From Armillaria gallica (Eukaryota; Basidiomycota; Agaricomycetes; Agaricales; Physalacriaceae): 64,000 nucleotides of DNA. Location of the stretch: NCBI GenBank assembly GCA_037576215.1, contig JBANDB010000015.1:620001-684000 (forward strand). The letters run 5' to 3'. The translations under genes were made by a program, and so were the position numbers. The notes beneath the pieces were generated by a model. The model was not told where the DNA came from, ran no database searches, and saw only the letters and a list, made by a program, of their open reading frames with translations. This document shows, one piece after another, positions 22,428-34,217 of the stretch (position 1 is its first letter; the number at the start of each line of letters is the position of its first letter).

Positions 22428-24194
22428 ATGATCACGTTAAACTCCCTATTTAGCTCAATTACATCATCTATGCAATCCTCCAGTGCAAGTCTCGATACTA
22501 TTGTGGCCAGATACGCTTGGCTATCAACTTTCTCTCATCCTCCCGATGTACTTCCCCTACTATCCACGAATGATCCGCCATCATTTCAACAATCTATCCA
22601 ACTAAAGGCTTCCGCTGAAAGACTTAATGCTGCTCTCTCTGGAATCCAGAGCGACCTTGGCATACTCCGAAGGACCGTCGCGTCACTGGAGGCACAGATG
22701 TCGCGCCTTCTATCTTTGAAGCACGAATGCAGGACTATTTTATCTCCGATTCGCCACCTACCCACAGAGATAATCATAGAGATTCTATGTTGTACCAGGA
22801 CTATGGATGTGCGGTATTCAGACACAAGGCGCAATATTCACAGATTTGGCTTCAATGTTTTCGTCATAGAAAACGGACCATGGTGTCTTGGCCATGTGTG
22901 TAGCTTGTGGAGACATACTATTGAAAACTTCTGTCCTGAACTTTGGTCGACTATGACGATTGAAGTGCCATCTAAACGAGGATCGCCTGACCAGCGAGCC
23001 GAAAAGCGCAATATGGTACAGCTACTTGAGCGTACTCGTGACCATCAGCTCGATTTTTGTTTCGAGAACCGCGATCTTGTAGGACTTCGGTGTTCCAAAA
23101 CGGTGGCTCGGTGCTTCAGCATAATGTTGGCACATTCCTCGCGGTGGAGACGAGCCAAGCTAGTCATAACTCCTTCCCTCCTCTCTCGTATATCCCTCAT
23201 TCGCGGAAAACTTGACTTACTTGAAGATGCATATCTCAAGTGCTCCGGGTACCCCAGTCCGCACAACATAGACGCCTTTGCGGTGGCGCCAAACTTGAAA
23301 TCCCTTCATTTGGAGAATGTGCACGGAAGGGCTGAAGTCCATTTCCCCACTGCCAATCTCGTCTCATTCTTTTATGGGGGACCGTTCTCTGGACACCAAG
23401 TAACACATAGGTATCTACATTACATTGCATCGTCACCGAATCTCGTCTCGTTCTCCTGGCATCATCATAGTGACATTCCTATATCGTCCCTTCCATATTA
23501 TCCTCTTATTACCCACCCAACACTGAGGGAGCTCTCGGCATGCTCAGGAAAGCTCCTCCACAGTCTTATATTACCATCCTTGACAAAGATGGCTCTCGGA
23601 TCCGGGCATGAGGATCTTATCAATATACCCGTGAAGTGCCCCCCGGATGCTCTCTCAGAGCTTCACGATTTACTTGTACGATCCCAATGCTCCCTAACTG
23701 TACTATCACTTGTCGATGCTGGAGCCAACGAACAATTGTCTGCGATTATAGCGTTATGCCCTCATCTCAGAGACCTATCCATCGAATTCAACGGTTGGAC
23801 ATCGGACGATCTTGATACAGATCTTGGCATCTCATCTCTCATTAGCCGGATGTCGGAGACACACGTCGCCGAGGGAGTGAACCGGCATATATTGGTTCCC
23901 GACTTGGAATCACTGGCTATCAAACTCTTTTCTGTCAGCTCTGAGTACATCTTTTTCATTGATAGACAGTTCGTGAAGATGATTGTCTCGCGAGTCGGAA
24001 GCGGGTCCTGCAACCCTTCACAACTCAAGAAGCTCTGCATGACAGTCATAGGCAGTGGCTGGGACTGGGACTTGAATGCATCGAGCCTCGATGCGCTGTT
24101 TGCGTTGGACGGCAATCATGGTTTTCATGCTACATTGTTTTTGGATCATGGGGACATAGATACGGTACGCACCGAATCTGAATATTCCGGTTGA
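22428..24194 (+). CDS. F-box/leucine-rich protein, single exon, 588 aa
   Basis: Probable substrate-recognition subunit of an SCF ubiquitin ligase, inferred from family. Residues about 15-60 form a helical N-terminus, 60-105 a coiled coil ending in AQMSRLLSLKHECRTIL, and 106-150 the F-box core SPIRHLPTEIIIEIL followed by GPWCLGHVCSLWR. The rest is irregular leucine-rich sequence with strands such as LRDLSIEFNGW. The start at 22428 is the first ATG in frame; homology with the paralogue begins a few residues later. No introns, stops or shifts. It is the only plus-strand member of the cluster, and its most similar neighbour is the minus-strand gene at 25.9-27.6 kb. Confidence 0.88.
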   Translation: MITLNSLFSSITSSMQSSSASLDTIVARYAWLSTFSHPPDVLPLLSTNDPPSFQQSIQLKASAERLNAALSGIQSDLGILRRTVASLEAQMSRLLSLKHECRTILSPIRHLPTEIIIEILCCTRTMDVRYSDTRRNIHRFGFNVFVIENGPWCLGHVCSLWRHTIENFCPELWSTMTIEVPSKRGSPDQRAEKRNMVQLLERTRDHQLDFCFENRDLVGLRCSKTVARCFSIMLAHSSRWRRAKLVITPSLLSRISLIRGKLDLLEDAYLKCSGYPSPHNIDAFAVAPNLKSLHLENVHGRAEVHFPTANLVSFFYGGPFSGHQVTHRYLHYIASSPNLVSFSWHHHSDIPISSLPYYPLITHPTLRELSACSGKLLHSLILPSLTKMALGSGHEDLINIPVKCPPDALSELHDLLVRSQCSLTVLSLVDAGANEQLSAIIALCPHLRDLSIEFNGWTSDDLDTDLGISSLISRMSETHVAEGVNRHILVPDLESLAIKLFSVSSEYIFFIDRQFVKMIVSRVGSGSCNPSQLKKLCMTVIGSGWDWDLNASSLDALFALDGNHGFHATLFLDHGDIDTVRTESEYSG

Positions 24195-24224
24195 ATGCTT
24201 TCATCGTATGTACACGTTTATCCT

Positions 24225-24400
24225 TTTATTTCTTGTCCCGAGAGTTGTATCCGGTTGCTTTGCTTTTTGTTGTGGCAACAAGTGTCGCTTCTGCCGCCGC
24301 ACCGTTTCTAAAGGTGTGCTGCGACAGTGATTTTGGTGTCGCTTGTGTTTCTTTTCGTTGTTCCCACTCTGCGATCTTTGGAGTTGCTACCTTGTTCGTG
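24225..24400. repeat. Dispersed repeat, copy 1
   Basis: Begins CCCGAGAGTTG and includes TTCTGCCGCCGC and a CGTTGTTCCC block near 24355. The same order of blocks occurs, diverged and partly duplicated, at 54425-54670. No frame is conserved. Confidence 0.5.
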
Positions 24401-25905
24401 GTCCGTGCATATGTCTGTATGTTTTCACACTGTGTCACCTTACATGATAACATCCACCATACCTCCGAGGATTGCAACTGCCTTCGCTGCGACGATGATG
24501 CATTATGTTTCGTGAGTCCAAGGAGTGCTATTGCCACTATGTCATGTCTTAAGATGGTGCTGAAACGTCGCATCTAGCTCAAATCTTGCTAGTCTGGTAA
24601 TGTTTTGGCCGCCACACCATTTCCAGAAATAGTGTGGTGCGACGGGGCGCCCCACATTTCATTATTTCATTTCAACCCCCTTCCTGCTGCTTCCATGCTG
24701 GGTCAAGCTTCTTGAAAAGCTTGAACAGGGATGTTATGATGGCTGCGCATGCTCTACTATTGTCTATCTACATGATGTTATAGATGCATATCGGTAATCA
24801 TTTGAAGATCTTCTGGAGGCAGCTGCGTTGCTAGATACGTCTGTTTTTTATCTTTACAGAAAGCTGCTGTTTCCCGCTTCAGTTCCTATGCCAAAGTACT
24901 GAACCCTACACATAGAAAAGCCGTTGTACCACTGTTGAACCCCTCCCATACTCTCACCATCGAAGTGCTTCGATGGGTTAGGCTCTGCCGACTCCACCCT
25001 TGCCTTGTTCTCGACGTTTAGGCCCCTACTACTAAATCGAGGCCGAAGACGTGGTTCATGTACTATTGTACCGTGGAGACTTTGAAAGAGTGGATACAGA
25101 CACCACTGAATTCTTTGACTCCGATTGAATGCCACTCCCCTGGTTTGTCCATTTTCGATAGTGATATACTGTTTTAAAAACAGAAGGCTGGGCCTATGCG
25201 ACCCGGCTGTGCCTTGAGGTATACTACGTTCCACGTACTGTCAATGATTTGTTACCGCACCTATTAGCTCTCGTCGACGGACATCGCAAAGGTAAGCACT
25301 GTCTCAAGACATCAGGTGCGACAAGATGATCCCGGCCATGCGATAGAGCAGTGCGAGATATACGTTCAACTGGAACAAAAAACGGTGCCATAATCATGAC
25401 CGGAAAATGTTACAAGTCCAAGGAGTTTGCCTTCTATTTCATGTGGGTCTTTGGTAGAAATTCCGCGGGGGCCGCTTGTAAAGGTGTAATAAAGAGCATG
25501 CGCTGGCCGAGTCTTCGCGCGCAGGTAGTATATACCATCTCGAAAAAGGTAGCCTCGGTTAGGAGTATACTTACAGCGGACTCTTCATGGTTGTACTTCT
25601 GGTCCATTGCAATTGCGCAAGCCTCTGTTTCTCCGACATGACGCTTTCCTTCAAGCGCTTCTTCCATTTCGGGTTCCCAGAGGCGGTATGTATTCGATGA
25701 CGGGGCAGGGTGGTGGCGGTCTGGCAGGTTGACCATTGTAACATACTTATTGATGCGCTGAGCACTACGTGCGTCTCGACGGAGCAATGACTGCGTCTGA
25801 ACTAATAGAGCTCACACTGGGTCAATTCAGGATGGCCTTTCTATATCTAAAACGCTTGCATAAAAGTTCTATTTACAAAGAAAAGTAAGTAAGACAGTTC
25901 TGTTA
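24401..25905. other. Region without a firm gene
   Basis: Contains a 12-bp hairpin at 24612-24637. On the complement of 25787-25434 there is a 117-aa frame. A perfect GTAAGT donor with a CTAAC branch site follows the codons for NHEESA (near 25580), which suggests a small hypothetical gene of unknown function, but no complete model can be built. Confidence 0.35.
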
Positions 25906-27588
25906 TTAAGTCTCCTTTATCACGTAGTCAAGCGCGAGACCGGTTAGCTGAAGCAGCATCAAGTCCGTTTCGTCTGCAGAACGCAACCCAGTCCACATTT
26001 TCCCTTCTATATGTAGGACAAGCTTCATGAGAGCGCCAGATTCATGTCGCGATGTAATCATAGCAACAAAGCTGGGATCAACGAAGGAGATACATGTATC
26101 TCCAACTTCTGCCAACATGATAACAAGGCTAATCAGGGAAGGGACAAGGGAGTGCTGGGCTGGTCCATCCTCCAGCATGGTCTCTGCCAGTGAGTCCACG
26201 AGTAACTTCATACCTGGTTCGTAAACCTTACTCCATACGTTAAACCGAACAGAAAGTTCCTGCAGACAGGGCGTTGATCGCAAAACCGCCATAAGATCAT
26301 CGCCAATGATGGCGACATCGGCGACAGAGAGTCGAGTCAGGGAACAGTGTGAATGACGTATTAATTCAGATAGGGATACTATCACGTCTCTGGGAAGGTG
26401 CATACATGGACGGCTTTGTGCAGGTCGGAGAATAACCTCATGCAGAGCTGGGACATCAATTGTACGCAAGAGGTTCGCCGAAGACACGGAAAGTGCTTGG
26501 ATAGACCGGCTGGTAACACGAGGATGAGATGAAGGCGGTCCAAGGTGCCCTGTTGTATGAAGGCCGTCGTGGAACGAAAACGAGAGCAGTTTCGGAGAAG
26601 ATTTGAAAATCCGGACATATTCCGGATTCAACTGGTCACCCGCAAATGATCGTGCATCGTTATATGAAACCAGATTAGCGGTGGGAAATGAGAACTGGAC
26701 GTCGGCATTGACGTTTTCGAGACGGAGACTTTTCAGTCGAGGAGCTATTTCGAAGCCGGTGACACGGGATGGCTGCTGTCCCACGATCGCACGACAGCAC
26801 ACATATGCATCCTCAAGCAATTCGATCTTCCCGCGAAAACGAGAGAGACATCGAAGAAGGGAGGGAGGAACTATAAACCCGGCTCTTCTCCACCGCACTG
26901 AGCAGGCATTCATGAGATTGAAACAACGATCCATGACGTCACGTTCCCCTGGAACAAGAGAGTTGTGATCATCAAACAGAAAATTAAGGGGATGTCCGCG
27001 AGTACGCTCAAGCGCGTGCTCAAGCATCTCCATAGTGTGTTTTTCATTCCAGCGTCTCCTGTCACGCGGAATTGAAATGGTCATCGATGCCCATAACCCG
27101 GGGCAAAGCGTACTGACGACATCTCGCCACGACCTGCACACTTGGCCAAGAAGCCACGGACCCTTTGCGCCAGTGAAAACGTTGTATCCGCCGAAATGAA
27201 CTTCCCCTGGATCGCCGGCTGCCGTCTGCGTACAATGCAGGATCTCTATTATTATCTCGACTGGTACTCGGCGGATTGGAGAAAGCATGACCTCGTAGTC
27301 ACGTTGGAGGGACTGGACACGAGACATATGCGCTTCAAGGGTCGCGACTGCGTTCCCTAGTAGGTCAAGCGCTGCCTGGAGCTTTTGGGTAATATACACC
27401 ATGTTGTCTAATGAATACTTGAGGTCGACAGATTGTAGGGGTGAGGGCGGCGCGTTGGAACGGAGAAGGGCATTGAAATCGTATGAGTGGGTGACGTTCG
27501 ATATCCAGTCGAAGTTAGCCACGAGCTGGTCAAGGGAAGCCCGTGCCGATTCCATGATAGAAGTAAGAGTAGCACACGGTTGACGCAT
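25906..27588 (-). CDS. F-box/leucine-rich protein, 560 aa
   Basis: Paralogue of the gene at 22.4 kb with the same layout: helical N-terminus, coiled coil (about 60-100, ending MSRVQSLQRDYEVML), F-box core SPIRRVPVEIIIEIL at about 103-117, then GPWLLGQVCRSWRDVV and leucine-rich repeats to the end. The frame is open further upstream, but the first ATG that aligns with the paralogues is 27588. The preceding CTCCTTTCAG looks like an intron acceptor, so an upstream leader exon is possible. No stops or shifts. The closest relative is the MITE-disrupted copy at 34.8-37.0 kb. Likely an SCF adaptor with unknown target. Confidence 0.87.
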   Translation of the reverse strand: MRQPCATLTSIMESARASLDQLVANFDWISNVTHSYDFNALLRSNAPPSPLQSVDLKYSLDNMVYITQKLQAALDLLGNAVATLEAHMSRVQSLQRDYEVMLSPIRRVPVEIIIEILHCTQTAAGDPGEVHFGGYNVFTGAKGPWLLGQVCRSWRDVVSTLCPGLWASMTISIPRDRRRWNEKHTMEMLEHALERTRGHPLNFLFDDHNSLVPGERDVMDRCFNLMNACSVRWRRAGFIVPPSLLRCLSRFRGKIELLEDAYVCCRAIVGQQPSRVTGFEIAPRLKSLRLENVNADVQFSFPTANLVSYNDARSFAGDQLNPEYVRIFKSSPKLLSFSFHDGLHTTGHLGPPSSHPRVTSRSIQALSVSSANLLRTIDVPALHEVILRPAQSRPCMHLPRDVIVSLSELIRHSHCSLTRLSVADVAIIGDDLMAVLRSTPCLQELSVRFNVWSKVYEPGMKLLVDSLAETMLEDGPAQHSLVPSLISLVIMLAEVGDTCISFVDPSFVAMITSRHESGALMKLVLHIEGKMWTGLRSADETDLMLLQLTGLALDYVIKET

Positions 27589-30500
27589 CTGAAAGGAGGG
27601 CTCTGTCAGAACACATAAGTTCAGAATGAGATGTGCGCGCGGAATAAGAGGCGCAGATAACAACGTACACTATTCGCCACGAAGATCGAGCTTTTCAGTT
27701 TTTAGCAATAGATTTACTAGCCACACCGTGCTGACCAGCACCAGAAGACCGCAAAGAGATGGAAGACAACAGGGAAAAATTATTCGAATTCCGCTGATGC
27801 GTCTTGACGTAATCTAGGGTCCGACATCCGGGTAGGTAGGTAGGTAGGTAGTATTACACGGCACGGTCCCACTACTGTGAACGCCGGGCGTAGATAATAC
27901 ATGATTGGTACACTAACACTCTAGTATCACAATCACATACTTAATTATCCACTGATACCTCCAACCGAACCCTAGGCCCAGCTCACGGTCAACATTAAGT
28001 TGCTGGGTAGAACCTAGCGTCCAGTTGAAGGCCTCCGGGACTGCTATTTGCAATCCCTCTTAAGGTCAGGTACATTCAAGGTACCCATTTTTCAGCACTC
28101 GGTAGCACTGTTTCGCAGTTACCTTGATAGACGGACGATGAGCCAGCAAACAATACTGCTGTATCCTTGTGGGGTGCAGTCCGTGCGGACGGTGGAATAT
28201 GCCAGAAGCCATATGAGCGAGATCACTCCAGGAGCTGTTGTGCAATTTGCATGTTTCTCACCACCGTTGCCTTCTCTTCATCTGGTCCCCATTCGTCGAC
28301 ACCGTTTTTGTCCCCGATGCAACGAGATAATACCTGTTCGGGGGTCTCGACGTCTGCCATACACATGCGAGACAGTCTATTTTCAGGCTCGGTAGTGGGT
28401 GTAGTCCATCTTAGTCGTTCCATCGCTAACTTGCGCACAATTGCGCATCGACAATACAATCAAGACAAGTGCATCTCAGAGTTTTGCTGTCGTCATGTCA
28501 AGGTAATTTCGCATTTTCATTTTCAGAGCTACCGGCTCCGGGGCCTTTCCCTAACCTAGGGTCCAGTTAAAGGCCTTCGTGATCCAGGGTCGATACATCG
28601 GTAGCTTGTAAATAAATTTCAACGCTCCCAAGCGAAGCCATACTCTCCGAAGAGGTGAGTTGCCAACACCGTCACGTTGTTCTGGAGGCGTTCATGTACG
28701 CTCAGAAAGGAAGTTCGGCACTTGCCGGTGTACTGTACAGTTGCCGACTTGACACAGCCTCAGAAATTTTCCTCGCAGAAATTTGGGGATTTTCGACTAG
28801 GCGTTGGGGAAGATCAACGTTCCACAATAATCCTGAGGAACGCAGGGATGGCATTCGGTGCAGAGCACTCGTAGATGTCAAATCACGAAGGATGGAGCCT
28901 TCGAGGGGGGTAATCAGGCAGACGGTGCCGGCCTGTGTTTTATTTTTATTTTACTTTATCACTGCAAAGCAGCGTAGTCGATTCAAAGAAGGAGTAGTAG
29001 AGAATGAGCGAGTCGTAGCGTCGGCAACCGTTAGAGATGATGGTGGTCGTGGACCGAGTCATGGTGTAGCGGCAGCAGCATTGGACGCTACTCTTCCGTG
29101 CGCCCGTTAACCTAGATCTCCGTCCGCTAAAACGTGCAGAGAACCATTTTAATAATTGCGGAGAGCACGGGCGTTCACTCCAGAGCTGTTAAGCGAGGAG
29201 ATAGACTCCAAACGAGCAACTTTGATAAGCGCTTATTACAGTATACAGATCTTGGATGATAATCAAGCGAAAATATAGGTGCCCCAGGGTGCTCCATGGT
29301 GCTTGCGCTCATATCAGAGGTGAAGGCGAGATGACGGATGTCCTACTCAAAGATCAATAACGGGAATCTCGAAGGGACGGCACGCTGACATAATCGAAAA
29401 CGGTCCTGGACCAGAAATGTGCGCTTTTTCAATGCGAAGGATAGAGAAAATGTGGTTCGGCCCTGAAGCTGAAGGCCTCATATACCGTATCTTGTAACAT
29501 GGTTGTTGCCCAGGCGCATGTTTCCTATCGCGGGACCGATTGGGACGTCTGATGTCCCTACTGGTGGGCGAATGCTAGTCATACCTCAACCGTCGTCATA
29601 GACTGGGACTGAGGCGAACTTTACGAGACCACTGGGGGTCCCTCTAAAGACCTTGTTCATATTACTCCTCAGAGAGGGCGAGTACGGGTTCACCATACTT
29701 GTATTCCTCTCCGCGGTACGCCGGTGCGCGACACTGTACCCGGGGATAGACGAAGTAGACAACACGGACCTGGCTCGGTGCCGCGATGAGCTTTCTCCTC
29801 GATACACGAATATGCCGCAAGGCGCCAACGATGAGGCGACCGAGATAGTTTACAATACGAAATGCTAGTGCCGCATATATGAGCCTGAGGGTAAGCAGAG
29901 ATATACACGTGGAACATACCAGGTGTAGGTTTAGCTTTTGGTGTTACTACTAACAATATCGAAAGAGAACCCAGTAGCTTGAAAAGAACAAGAGGATCGC
30001 TTTTAGTGATATCTGCGTGAAATGCACAAGATCGCTCCCTCGTCGTAGCGTGTATGTCCTCTATAATCCTCCATACCCTCTCGTAACCATCGACAGCTCA
30101 CTGTTTGCTGCGTCAGGAATTTTCTCATACTTTGCAGATGTGCTGAATACGTACCCCGATGAATATCGTACTCCGTCTATCCTTCTAAACATTGCGACGT
30201 CGCCTGCTCCTAGTCCTGATGATATCCCTCAGTGTTCGTATACAATTTCGGCCATAGGGACGCTGCGCTAAGTTGCGAAGCTCTTGGGGATAGTGACGCT
30301 GATAGAGATGGGCGTGCTGGGAGAGGGGAACGGCGATTCAGAATCAGAAATTGATGGTGGTGGTTGGTGGAGAAGCCATTATTAATTAATTAATTATCCC
30401 TCCCTCTTTCCGTTCCGAAGCCCGCCATGCGTGATCCGCCGCCACGTTCTAAATCTCGATTCTTTGAGTTCAGAGTTGCTTCAGAGCCGACATAGTAGCG

Positions 30501-30661
30501 CGGAGAGCTTGGATCTACCTCTCACAATAATGGCACGTACATATCGATGCCAACCGTTTCTCATTTTGAAACTGGTACTAGTTTCTCTTTCATCTGTGTG
30601 AGAAAATTTTATCAATTTGTACGAGACGTCTATAGTATATTGACGAAGTAATACAGCCTAT
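27589..30661. other. Gene-poor stretch, 3 kb
   Basis: No supported gene. It holds a short GGTA tandem run at about 27830-27852, and a near-duplicate of about 30 bp (CTAG-GTCCAGTT-AAGGCC) at about 28013-28043 and 28555-28580. A 151-aa frame at 28655-29110 and others nearby lack domains or paralogues. TTAA repeats sit near 30380. Confidence 0.45.
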
Positions 30662-31368
30662 TCAGCTATACATAGCAAGAAGACTCTTGATTGCATCCAT
30701 ATTTCCTGAAAACTCCATGACTTCCGGATGCCCTTCAAGAAGATTCCTCGAAACCTCCGGCGGTATAATCTCAACCGGGTCCTTGCTACTGGGAGGGTGG
30801 ATGAACTCCCTGCGCCGGGGGAGCAAAGCCTTCAGAATGGCTACCTTGATCTGATGCTTGATATCAGAGCAATAGTCCCGATGATCCTGCCACCGCATCA
30901 TATCGTAGTCAGGGCGATTACGATAAGCAGGAACCTCTGCTTTACACGCGGCGCACTGTACGCTCCTGGGTTGAACAGACTTGGGTTGTATCCACGCTTC
31001 GTTCTCGAGACGGGCTCTCGCGCTATCCTCATTGAGATCTGGACATGCGAAATCGTCGAGTTCAAAGCACGCGCCAGGGATGGTGACTTCGATGAGGCGC
31101 CCGGGGTCGGTAGGGGAGGGGTTGTAGTCAAATGACAGCCGCTGTCGGTTCGTCAGAACTCGCACGTCAGCTAGTATCATCGCCCATCTAAAGTGGACAA
31201 ATGAGCATGAAGACTTGCTTCAAAGAAATGCGCTACGTACTGCTTGGGGCTGCCCCGAATCAACGTGTCTCGGAAAGCAACGACATCAAAGGCGAAGTTC
31301 CTCAATCTAGGGGGTCCTTCTGGTGGTGGCGGAGCCATGCCACAAGAACCGAATATAGCGGCCAACAT
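30662..31368 (-). CDS. Small hypothetical protein with a C-x2-C...H-x3-C zinc motif
   Basis: Two exons on the complement, 31368-31241 and 31187-30662, joined by a 53-nt intron (GTACGT to TAG, phase 2), giving 217 aa. The splice restores the continuous stretch SPKQWAMILADVRVL. The centre carries CAAC, then about 20 residues with a YDMMRW segment, then HRDYC. This arrangement, C-x2-C followed by W-x2-HR-x2-C, recurs in small basidiomycete proteins and probably binds zinc; the function is unknown. The N-terminus is Pro-rich (APPPPEGPPR). No signal peptide. TATAAAGAG lies about 80 bp upstream of the ATG. The gene sits between F-box genes but shares no domain with them. Confidence 0.72.
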
Positions 31369-32912
31369 GATGTGATGTGAGTACTGAGGACGAATTGAAA
31401 GAGGTGGGAATGTGAGATATTGAGAATACCTTGATGTTCACGCTCTTTATATGGCCGGTCTTCTAGTGCCACCCAGTCATACATTGTCTTTGAAAGTAGC
31501 CACCTTTGTTGCTCCAAAGCTAGAAAAGACAATGACTGGAAGTAATAGAAGACGAGTCGACTGAAAGAAAGTTGGGGATTAAAATGGCTTCCCCGGGCCT
31601 TTGTCTGAAGTTTGACCAGTCCATTAATGGCCATTCAACGTGAACGTTCGAATCATAGAGATTCTACAATAAATTGCGACCCATGTGGGTTGAAGGGCCG
31701 GTGGGACAAAGACAAAGAGAACAGTGCCACTGTATCGTCGGGCCGGTTTGCAATACCCTTCACGCGGTCGAAGTCAGCGTCTCTCGAGCCACCAAAGTCG
31801 ACGGCTGACCGAGTAGGAGGCAGAGATGCTTATCGTAAATATATTCATATCCTCGTGAATCGCTCAATCGAACCCACATAATTTTCAGGGCCCGGATACA
31901 GCCCAGCAGGATTGGTGCTGTTGATTCCGATGTTAAAGTCCGTCCGTCTAATCTACTGTCAGAACATCCTGCCTCACTAGACTCAGCTTTTGGGCTCGTC
32001 GATTCCTTTATTTAGCGAGAGGCCCGAACTACTGCAAGAAATGGACCAGTACTAGTAGCATGTTGAACTGACATGTTCAGACTCTCGTTGAACGGGGTCG
32101 TTCGAGTACAGCTGGATGTAGACATTATTTAAGCTTCGCCGCTGTAGGCGCGAACAAAGATTATGTAGGATGTACGAAAGGGTAATAAAAGAGCAGGACC
32201 ATTCGCCCTTAGCGTGATAGTCCTCCCTCCAGTCATGAAACGGTCCTCATTCTATGCTAAGTTGGCATGCCTTGCTGAAGTTGTGTGATCATGGCACCGT
32301 CGCCCGTGGCTTAAGAATGATCCCATTCGAGCTTGTCGAAGGCCGCCGTGTTGGATTATGCTGCTACTCGCGGCTTCGTCTGATATGAGGCCTGGCTGCG
32401 ATGACTTTATGGGCTGGGGTCATCGTGACACAAAAATCTGGTAGCAGGATTCAGATATGGTATAGCGTCTTTGTTTGGGTCTCGTTTACAATGCAGTCTC
32501 TGGACTTCTACGTCCATGGGATTGACCTGGATTTCTGATGTTAGACTTTATGGTCAAAATTTTTGGAGTTCGAGCACGGGAGAGAACGGAAAGAACAACT
32601 CGTTTAGACCTAGTATGTCGACATGGTGGTAAACGGTAAAGAAAAGGAAAGCTACTGGTACGGTAAATAACGGGTTCAGAGCCAGTTGATTCCGACGGCT
32701 CGTACAGCCACCAGTGACTCCAAAAAAAATTAGTATGTTCTTGTCGCGTAATAGATATAGTTGGAATTACAAATACTCTTCAAACTCCTTCAGAGACATT
32801 TCATGCTTGCGGAAATCGTATACGTCTAGACAGGCGCTCAGATTCTGAAGTAAAAGACGATACAGATACACTTACGCCAATGATATTGAAAAATAAACGC
32901 TCCTTCGCATCA
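31369..32912. other. Promoter of the zinc-motif gene, then gene-poor sequence
   Basis: TATAAAGAG on the complement at 31443-31451 is the likely TATA element. The rest shows only short frames and nothing recognisable. Confidence 0.4.
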
Positions 32913-34217
32913 TTACGTCGTATAAAGAACACCCCCGCCGAAGACCCCACCATTGAAGATCGCCGTGTGTCTGAATCTATCGCTGAACTTGATACAGACA
33001 TTTGGCACAGCATTGAGAGCGTCCAATCTCGGCTGCGATACACTCCCTCTTTGAATGGATATAGGTCCGATATCGACGTACTGCAGTGCCCCGTCTGCGA
33101 TTCTTGACTCCACCATGTCGAGGATAACATCACTTTCCCACGTAGCATCGCAACAATGACCACCGAGCTTGAGCTTCCGCAGCTGTGGTAGGAAAGACGA
33201 CGGAGACTTCATCATAATGAAGAAGCTCTGCTTGAAGTTGAAGTTGATTGAGAGAGATCGGAGGGTTGGTAGATGAGATAGGATGTCAACGGTATCTTCC
33301 GGGTTGCCCCTCCAAAGCAACTCGACATCAGTAAGCCCGGAGCATTGAGAGCGCATGAGAAATGAGGTGACGGAGGCCTCGGACGATGCTCCTGGTTCTC
33401 GTACTAGGCTACTACGACGCAATGATAGGTAGTTGAGAGCCGGCGCGGTAATAACCTTGAGTATATCAGGACAGTCGGACTCAAGACGCTTCAGTGATAA
33501 CATGAGGAAGGGATCCTCTGGAGCGTCGACCGCCCTTCTGAAAACATGATGAATTGCCAGATTCACTACATTGCGACAAGCGCTGACAATGCGAGTGATC
33601 ATAGATGGCGATTCGAGGGCAGTCACGCGCAGATCCCGCAACAGTGGATAGCTCGCAGGAGCTGAAATAGTCCCGACGAACTGTTCCCACAAGGCATCAG
33701 GAGCCGTTAAGTTGAGTGCTGTCCAGCGAAACGAAGACGTGGATAAGAGGGAGAAGAACTGTGTACATGCGGTAGGAACATGGTGGAGCATCGGGAAAAA
33801 TATGGTAACGTCCAAGGGGAGATTTCCGGAGCGACGAAGTATTTCGGCGAGAATTTCGTTGGATGTGTCGCCGGGTACGATGGTAATAGTTTTTTCATCG
33901 TCCTTATCGGAGGAGGAGGAGGAGGAGGATGGACTGACTAGGGAGCGTATATCCCCATCATCTTGAAATATATCGCTCCCGAGTTGGGTGGTTTCCCAGT
34001 TAGTACTGACCAAACGACGTTCTATCACTGTGATGTTTATGCTCGACCACAGCGACTTGGATGTCAAAGAAGCATTCCTCCAGGCACTGTTGACTTGCCC
34101 CAGAACCCACGGACCATTGGAGAAATTGAACGATTGCACAGGAACTTTGCGATCTTTCAGATAATGACAGAAGATCTTTTGGACGATCTCGAGCGGAAGG
34201 ACAGAAGTTGGGTCCAT
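32913..34217 (-). CDS. Divergent F-box/leucine-rich protein, 434 aa
   Basis: Starts at the ATG of MDPTSVLPLEIVQKIF, which is itself the F-box helix. The family signature GPWVLGQVNSAWR follows at about residues 37-49. It lacks the long coiled-coil N-terminus of the other cluster members. A possible upstream exon exists: a GTAAGC donor near 34275 and an AATAG acceptor just before the coding start. An acidic Ser-rich insert (SSSSSSSDKDDEK) lies near residue 100. The remainder is leucine-rich with strands such as LPTLRSLSINFNF, up to a glycine-rich C-terminus. No stops. SCF-type adaptor by inference. Confidence 0.8.
   Translation of the reverse strand: MDPTSVLPLEIVQKIFCHYLKDRKVPVQSFNFSNGPWVLGQVNSAWRNASLTSKSLWSSINITVIERRLVSTNWETTQLGSDIFQDDGDIRSLVSPSSSSSSSDKDDEKTITIVPGDTSNEILAEILRRSGNLPLDVTIFFPMLHHVPTACTQFFSLLSTSSFRWTALNLTAPDALWEQFVGTISAPASYPLLRDLRVTALESPSMITRIVSACRNVVNLAIHHVFRRAVDAPEDPFLMLSLKRLESDCPDILKVITAPALNYLSLRRSSLVREPGASSEASVTSFLMRSQCSGLTDVELLWRGNPEDTVDILSHLPTLRSLSINFNFKQSFFIMMKSPSSFLPQLRKLKLGGHCCDATWESDVILDMVESRIADGALQYVDIGPISIQRGSVSQPRLDALNAVPNVCIKFSDRFRHTAIFNGGVFGGGVLYTT

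Noticed and set aside
28655..29110. 151-aa plus-strand frame
   Set aside because: No recognised motif, paralogue, promoter or intron; Lys/Arg and Val-rich sequence consistent with chance.
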